A program made the translations under genes and the position numbers. The notes beneath the pieces are model-generated. The model saw nothing but the letters and a program-made list of their open reading frames with translations. It ran no database searches and had not been told where the DNA came from. Shown here piece after piece: positions 23,479-26,451 of a stretch of 26,451 nucleotides of DNA. This DNA comes from Lingula anatina (Eukaryota > Brachiopoda > Lingulata > Lingulida > Lingulidae), in contig NW_019775826.1 in the NCBI RefSeq assembly GCF_001039355.2, positions 173,692-200,142 of the forward strand, in the 5' to 3' direction. Numbering within the stretch: the first letter of the stretch is position 1; every line of letters begins with the position of its first letter.

Positions 23479-23978
23479 CTTCAAGGGTATTCCATCTCAG
23501 TGGAACACCACATGCCTTGGACGCCTCCCTAATGAAGCCATCTCGTAGCAGTCATCTCGTAGGGGCCGTAGCGATAGTCCGAAGGTTCAATAGTCCGAAG
23601 GTTCATTGGTCCGAATGTTCACTATAGAACCTTCGGACCAATGAACCCTTGATTAAAAAATCGACGAAAATGTTACCACTTTTCGGACCAATGAACCTTC
23701 GGACCAATGAACCTTCGGACTATCGAGACGCCCCCATCTCGTAGACAGACCATGACAGGACTAGCTGGACGCTCCCCCTATGCAGCCACCTCGTAGACAG
23801 ACCACGGCAGACTCGCTAGACGCTTCCCAGATGCAGCCACCTCGTAGAAGGCAATGGCAGGACACGCTGACGCCAAGGGTTGATCTAAGCAGTGTGATCT
23901 AAGCTGAAGTGTAGATGCGGCCTTCTTCTCCTTGCAGTTGTCAGTGAGAGCTCTATCGAGAATCGCCATAATCGAGTT
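23479..23978 (-). repeat. Cassette C, interrupted by a foldback element
   Basis: This is 500 nt as it stands and 318 nt once the 174-bp insertion and one 8-bp duplication are discounted. The head carries a 3-nt insertion (an extra AAG) and a partial duplication around TTAGATCA relative to B. Units lie at 23869-23819 and 23818-23768 (51 nt each), with a third interrupted unit from 23767 to 23520. The donor is GTAATC and the acceptor TTTACAG. If spliced as drawn, the insertion changes the exon length from a multiple of three to one that is not. Confidence 0.65.
23562..23735. mobile_element. 174-bp foldback MITE with 8-bp target duplication
   Basis: The element is flanked on both sides by ATCTCGTA (23554-23561 and 23736-23743). 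Its ends are inverted: the left starts GGGGCCGTAGCGATAGTCC and the right, on the other strand, GGGGGCGTCTCGATAGTCC. Inside, a motif TCCGAAGGTTCATTGG is repeated in both orientations, so most of the element can fold back. There is no coding capacity. An 8-bp duplication fits hAT, P, Merlin or Mutator-type transposases; the GGGG terminus argues against typical hAT (CAG) ends, so Merlin or Mutator-like is possible. Cassette B gives the uninterrupted sequence. Confidence 0.8.
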
Positions 23979-24047
23979 CTGTAAACAAAAAGAAAAACGG
24001 ATTACTTACTTTCCCTTCCTATGTCAGTACTCTGCATTCAGGCTTAC

Positions 24048-24333
24048 CTTTAAGGGTTTCCCATCTCAGTGAAACACCACATGCCTTGGACGCTTCCCCA
24101 ATGCAGCCACTTCGTAGACAGACCATAGCAGGGCTCGCTGGACGCTTCCCCAATGCAACCACCTCATAGACAGACAGTGGGGTAGGACTGGCTGGACGCT
24201 TCCCCTGTGCCGCCACCTCTGACAGACCACGGCAGACTCGCTAGACGCTTCCCCGATGCAGCCACCACGTAGTAGCCACCTTCTCCTTGCGGTTGTCAAT
24301 GGGAGCTCTGTCGAAAATTGCCATAATCGAGTT
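24048..24333 (-). repeat. Cassette D (nearest the promoter)
   Basis: This is 286 nt. The start matches the other cassettes for about 55 nt, but the middle of the head is replaced by a degenerate partial unit (about 24280-24244). Units of 49, 54 and 52 nt follow at 24243-24195, 24194-24141 and 24140-24089, then the conserved tail. It is the most diverged copy, which suits an older duplicate at one end of the array. The acceptor is TTAACAG and the donor GTAAGC. The second sense frame is open from the acceptor to a TGA at 24068-24066. Confidence 0.65.
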
Positions 24334-24485
24334 CTGTTAAAAGAAAGAAAAGCGGATTAATGACTTTTCTTACTTATGTATGTTATAAGAAGAAACCTGG
24401 AATGCATGGAAATATACGCAATGTCACTACAACAATATAGCCCACAACAGCAGAAAGCCGATGACGTATCCTGCGAAGATTCCAT
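24066..24485 (-). CDS. Hypothetical spliced reading frame across exon 1 and cassette D
   Basis: An ATG at 24485-24483 has G at -3 and G at +4. Reading 24485-24397, splicing to 24333 and continuing to a TGA at 24068-24066 gives 357 nt, a frame of 118 residues. It begins MESSQDTSSAFCCCGLYCC and, after the junction, reads TRLWQFSTELPLTTARRR followed by repeat-encoded segments such as LRGGCIGEASSES and MRWLHWGSVQ. It has a cysteine cluster but no recognisable domain. The junction relies on a weak GTTTCT donor, placed by homology with the other introns. The stop would precede several more introns, a layout that usually invites nonsense-mediated decay. I treat it as one possibility only. Confidence 0.15.
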
Positions 24486-24723
24486 AGCGACGATTCCTCG
24501 TGGAGAGAAGCGAAGATTTTAGCTGGCCAGCTTAGAAAAACGTCGAATCCACTGTCCAGACGACTGCGTGTGTAAGAAACAATATGTCGGTGAGCGATGC
24601 GTTGACTTTTGACGAGAAAAAGATTCGTAGAAAAAAGCGAGTTGACTCCGGTGTCCTTTTTGCTTGATACGGGACGCAGTACATTGAATCCTTCCTGTTG
24701 CTCCAGATCTGTCTGCGTTGAAT
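24397..24723 (-). other. Exon-1-like leader segment
   Basis: This is 327 nt from the predicted initiator A to an AG just before GTTTCT. It is unique in the window and not homologous to the cassettes. The first ATG (24684-24682), in weak context, opens a 50-residue frame (start MYCVPYQAKRTPES) that ends at 24532. The second sense-strand frame is open without an ATG over about 24730-24390, and a third ATG (24485) is discussed separately. The AG/GT boundary is chosen because the following 63 bp aligns with the 3' halves of the other introns. The donor itself is poor. Confidence 0.4.
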
Positions 24724-24754
24724 GAACGCAATTTCAAAATTTCGCGCTTTTATA
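24718..24754 (-). promoter_or_regulatory. TATA-Inr core promoter of the tandem-exon unit
   Basis: TATAAAAG runs from 24754 to 24747. TCATTC at 24725-24720 matches the arthropod-type initiator consensus TCAKTY and puts A+1 at 24723, so the first T of the TATA box is at -31, the optimal spacing. Just upstream are two related GC-box-like stretches (plus-strand GGGGGCGTTGGTGG and GGGGTGGCGTTTG at about 24779-24816) and a plus-strand TGATGTAAAGTCACAT resembling ATF/CREB-type sites. This is a focused, probably regulated promoter, unlike the TATA-less DPH3 promoter. It is read from consensus only. Confidence 0.6.
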
Positions 24755-25968
24755 CCTTCAGTGATGTAAAGTCACATGGGGGCGTTGGTGGTCAACTTGT
24801 TCATAGGGGTGGCGTTTGATAGTGGTGCCCATAATTGATTATAATATCTTTTTAACATACACATTTTATTAACCATTTTTTATTTTGATTATTCTGTTTA
24901 TCATTTTATTTTATAATAAGAATAAAATGTACTAAGCAGTGACTGTAAAATGTATAGGCAAATTTGATGACAATTCCTGAGCAACATACCTTCTCCCCAA
25001 AATTATGATAGGCCCGATGTCCGTTAAACTGGTACAGGTAGCCGTGAACTTCTCGCAGGCCACTACAGAACGCGTGTAAACGCGTGTATTCGAACACTGA
25101 TCCAAAAATGTGGACAGTGTAATAGGGCGTAGCCTGAGGGAGCTTGAGGGAGCATGATTGTTTTGATTGTAGTGAATTGTAGTGAGTCAATTGAAAGTAT
25201 ACTGGAGTTAGCATATACATCCACTTTCTAATCAACTGAGTTGTTATTGTTTGAAATAAAGAACAAATTATTGTGGTTTACGAAACGAAAGAAAGCAGCA
25301 GTAGGTGACACGAAATATCTTGATTAACTTAGCAGCAGAAACAAATGAATATTCTTTGTATATATAAGGTCTACTGATATAGTTAATAATTAACAACGGG
25401 CGCCTCCATTCATCGCTTTGGGTTATCAGTACTCTGATGCCTGTAGCAAGAGTAGAGAAAAAACGAAAAAAAAATGACTAAGACAATGAGATAAAAATTG
25501 AAATTAAATATTTCTCATTTATACGTTTACTTTATCCCCTTTAACCTAAGTTGAAAACTACACTTTTTAATACGCTTTTTAACATTGTTATAAGTCTGAG
25601 TGGTCACTGGCCTTCTTTCAAATCTGATCACACGCAGTCTAATTTTTGTTAGTAAGAATAACGTGCGAATATTATCCAAAATGGTTGTTTTTAAACCTTC
25701 TTTAGTGAATACGAATACGCGGCCTCCTTCCTTCCTGCTACTCGACACTCCAGGTAGAAAAACGTTTAAAAAAAACGTTGTTAAAACAAAAAACGTCACT
25801 GTCAATGCATGTTTAGATACTTCTAGACGGTGGCGCAAACCACCGAGAAACAAGCTACTCGCCAGGCTTCAAAGTGTTTAAATGCGAAATGTAGGGCCTA
25901 CACTTATCTACGCATGTAGGTGCAGTGTTCAGCCAGAATGGAGAAGTGTCCACCTCAGTCAAAGCATA
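24755..25968. other. Upstream of the tandem-exon unit; no gene supported
   Basis: Beyond the promoter elements I see no recognisable gene. A 109-codon minus-strand frame (24906-25235) and opposite-strand frames at 25527-25881 have no familiar domain. A perfect 6-bp hairpin (CGGTGG, CGCAAA loop, CCACCG) lies at 25828-25845. A small tandem of TTGTAGTGA-like words is near 25168-25187. Confidence 0.5.
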
Positions 25969-26090
25969 CACTCTACCAGGGCGACAGATTGATTTTTCAC
26001 AGATATTTACAGATATGTCTCTAGATAAATAGACAGCCATTTGGCTATTTTTCCGTTTTTCCCTATATAATCTGCCACCCTGGTAGAGGG
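25969..26090. mobile_element. 122-bp TA-flanked MITE, Tc1/mariner type
   Basis: The 22-nt terminal inverted repeats match at 19 positions: the left starts CACTCTACCAGGGCGAC and the right, on the minus strand, CCCTCTACCAGGGTGGC. Both ends are flanked by TA (25967-25968 and 26091-26092), the target duplication of the Tc1/mariner superfamily. The inner 78 bp is AT-rich and non-coding. The length and structure fit a miniature non-autonomous element moved in trans. TA is short enough to occur by chance, so the superfamily is likely but not certain. Confidence 0.7.
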
Positions 26091-26234
26091 TAGTCTAAGC
26101 ACATGTCGTTACATTTAGCAATCACATTATTCAAGTCAGGTGACATTTGTACCTCAGATATTGGCAGTATATGTGACACAAAAAGACAGACGTATTTAGA
26201 ATTCTCTAAGTAGCAACTGTGTTTTATGTTTACT

Positions 26235-26451
26235 GGGGCGGATCCAGGATTATTTGAAGGGGGGGGTGACTTTTCAGGAATGACAGGCCTCGGATGCGTA
26301 GCCGACCCTCGCCTCCCCCCCCCCTTGGAGTGTTTTGGAGGGCAAACAGTGCCACTTGGGATGGTTCAGAACTATAAATCTACTAGTCAACATACTAATT
26401 CCAAGTGAGGAATATCAGTGTGATATTTTTCAGAAACCAAAGGGGGGGGGG
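26235..26451 (+). repeat. GGGGCGGATCC repeat with G and C homopolymers, reaching the window end
   Basis: It begins GGGGCGGATCCAGGATTA, then has an 8-base G run (26259-26266), a 10-base C run (26315-26324) and a terminal run of 10 G at 26442-26451, where the window stops. The start matches the inverted copy at 18598-18541. It is probably one end of a dispersed non-autonomous DNA element, possibly hAT-like. The other end is not in the window, and homopolymer lengths at the edge may be inaccurate. Confidence 0.5.

Larger units (their letters stand above)
22837..24243 (-). repeat. 52-nt minisatellite embedded in the cassettes
   Basis: The consensus unit on the minus strand starts CAGCGAGTCCTGTCATGG, continues TCTGTCTACGAGGTGGCTGC and ends ATTGGGGAAGCGTC. 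Eleven full units were counted: three in A, two in B, three in C (one interrupted) and three in D, plus one degenerate unit in D. Lengths range from 49 to 54 nt apart from the 66-nt unit in B and the interrupted one in C. The consensus has no stop in any of its three sense frames, while two of the three antisense frames contain stops. As 52 leaves remainder 1 on division by 3, each unit shifts the frame. The units are interrupted by heads, tails and introns, so this is not one continuous run. Confidence 0.85.
22630..24723 (-). other. Predicted minus-strand transcription unit of tandemly duplicated exons
   Basis: The unit has, in order, a TATA box and initiator, a first exon-like segment (24723-24397), four homologous cassettes (24333-24048, 23978-23479, 23408-23155, 23089-22796) and an AATAAA at 22651. 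Introns of 63, 69, 70 and 65 bp separate them, each starting GT (GTTTCT, GTAAGC, GTAATC, GTAAGC) and ending TTAACAG or TTTACAG after a pyrimidine tract. The introns are homologous to one another, with a shared TAATCC and T-rich 3' half. Each cassette starts AACTCGATTATGG (A variant: TACTCGATTATGA) and ends near CTGAGATGG. I recognise no protein or RNA family. It could be a young coding gene, a non-coding RNA, a decaying gene, or a satellite-like array that mimics exons. Transcription is inferred, not shown. Confidence 0.5.

Noticed and set aside
22764-24299. Treating each open frame inside the tandem array, on either strand, as a separate gene
   Set aside because: They are different frames of the same 52-nt repeat and several cross the predicted splice sites. 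The cassette structure explains them better.
22796-24333. CRISPR array as an explanation of the repeat-spacer look
   Set aside because: The units are directly abutting and diverged, with no unique spacers, and the DNA is eukaryotic.
25828-25845. Hairpin CGGTGG-CGCAAA-CCACCG considered as a histone mRNA 3' stem-loop
   Set aside because: Neither stem nor loop matches the histone consensus, and there is no histone coding sequence nearby.

Overview
This 26.5 kb window is eukaryotic nuclear DNA and almost certainly metazoan. It has GT-AG introns in a recognisable conserved gene, long AT-rich gene-free stretches, several microsatellites, short inverted-repeat transposon relics and eukaryotic core promoters. 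The mix of TAGGCCTA and TACATGTA words, GGGGCGGATCC repeats and small introns reminds me of marine invertebrates (echinoderm, hemichordate, mollusc or similar). That is an impression; the phylum cannot be fixed from this sequence. One ambiguous base (n at 8218) marks draft quality.

The only conserved protein gene I recognise is DPH3 (KTI11), plus strand, 16315-17671. It has three exons giving 83 residues with an intact four-cysteine zinc site. Its TATA-less promoter (about 16195-16262) packs a reverse CCAAT box, an NRF1-like site, two ETS sites and a CACGTG box into 70 bp. DPH3 carries electrons and iron for diphthamide formation on eEF2 and also works with Elongator.

The most unusual region is 22.6-24.8 kb, read on the minus strand. 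A textbook core promoter (TATAAAAG at 24754-24747, TCATTC initiator with A+1 at 24723) stands before a first exon-like segment. Four tandem copies of one exon-like cassette follow (24333-24048, 23978-23479, 23408-23155, 23089-22796). They are separated by homologous 63-70 bp introns with GT and AG ends, and an AATAAA lies at 22651-22646. Each cassette has a head of about 100 nt, two to four copies of a roughly 52-nt minisatellite and a conserved 41-nt tail. Because 52 is one more than a multiple of three, the reading frame rotates at each unit. The consensus unit has no stop in any sense frame. One cassette carries a 174-bp foldback element with an 8-bp target duplication, and the next cassette preserves the empty site. 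I recognise no protein family here; it may be a young coding gene, a long non-coding RNA or a decaying gene.

The first 15.8 kb holds no gene I can support. It contains an imperfect inverted-repeat element (681-844), an isolated TATA-like box, a C-rich tract that is G-quadruplex-prone on the other strand (13081-13135), an (AT)40 run (14110-14189) and an (AAT)14 run (15759-15800). Downstream of DPH3 are a GGGGCGG-type repeat end (18541-18598), two perfect-arm hairpins near 20.0 kb, a second TAA microsatellite next to the array poly(A) signal, a 122-bp TA-flanked MITE (25969-26090) and a second GGGGCGG repeat (26235 onward).
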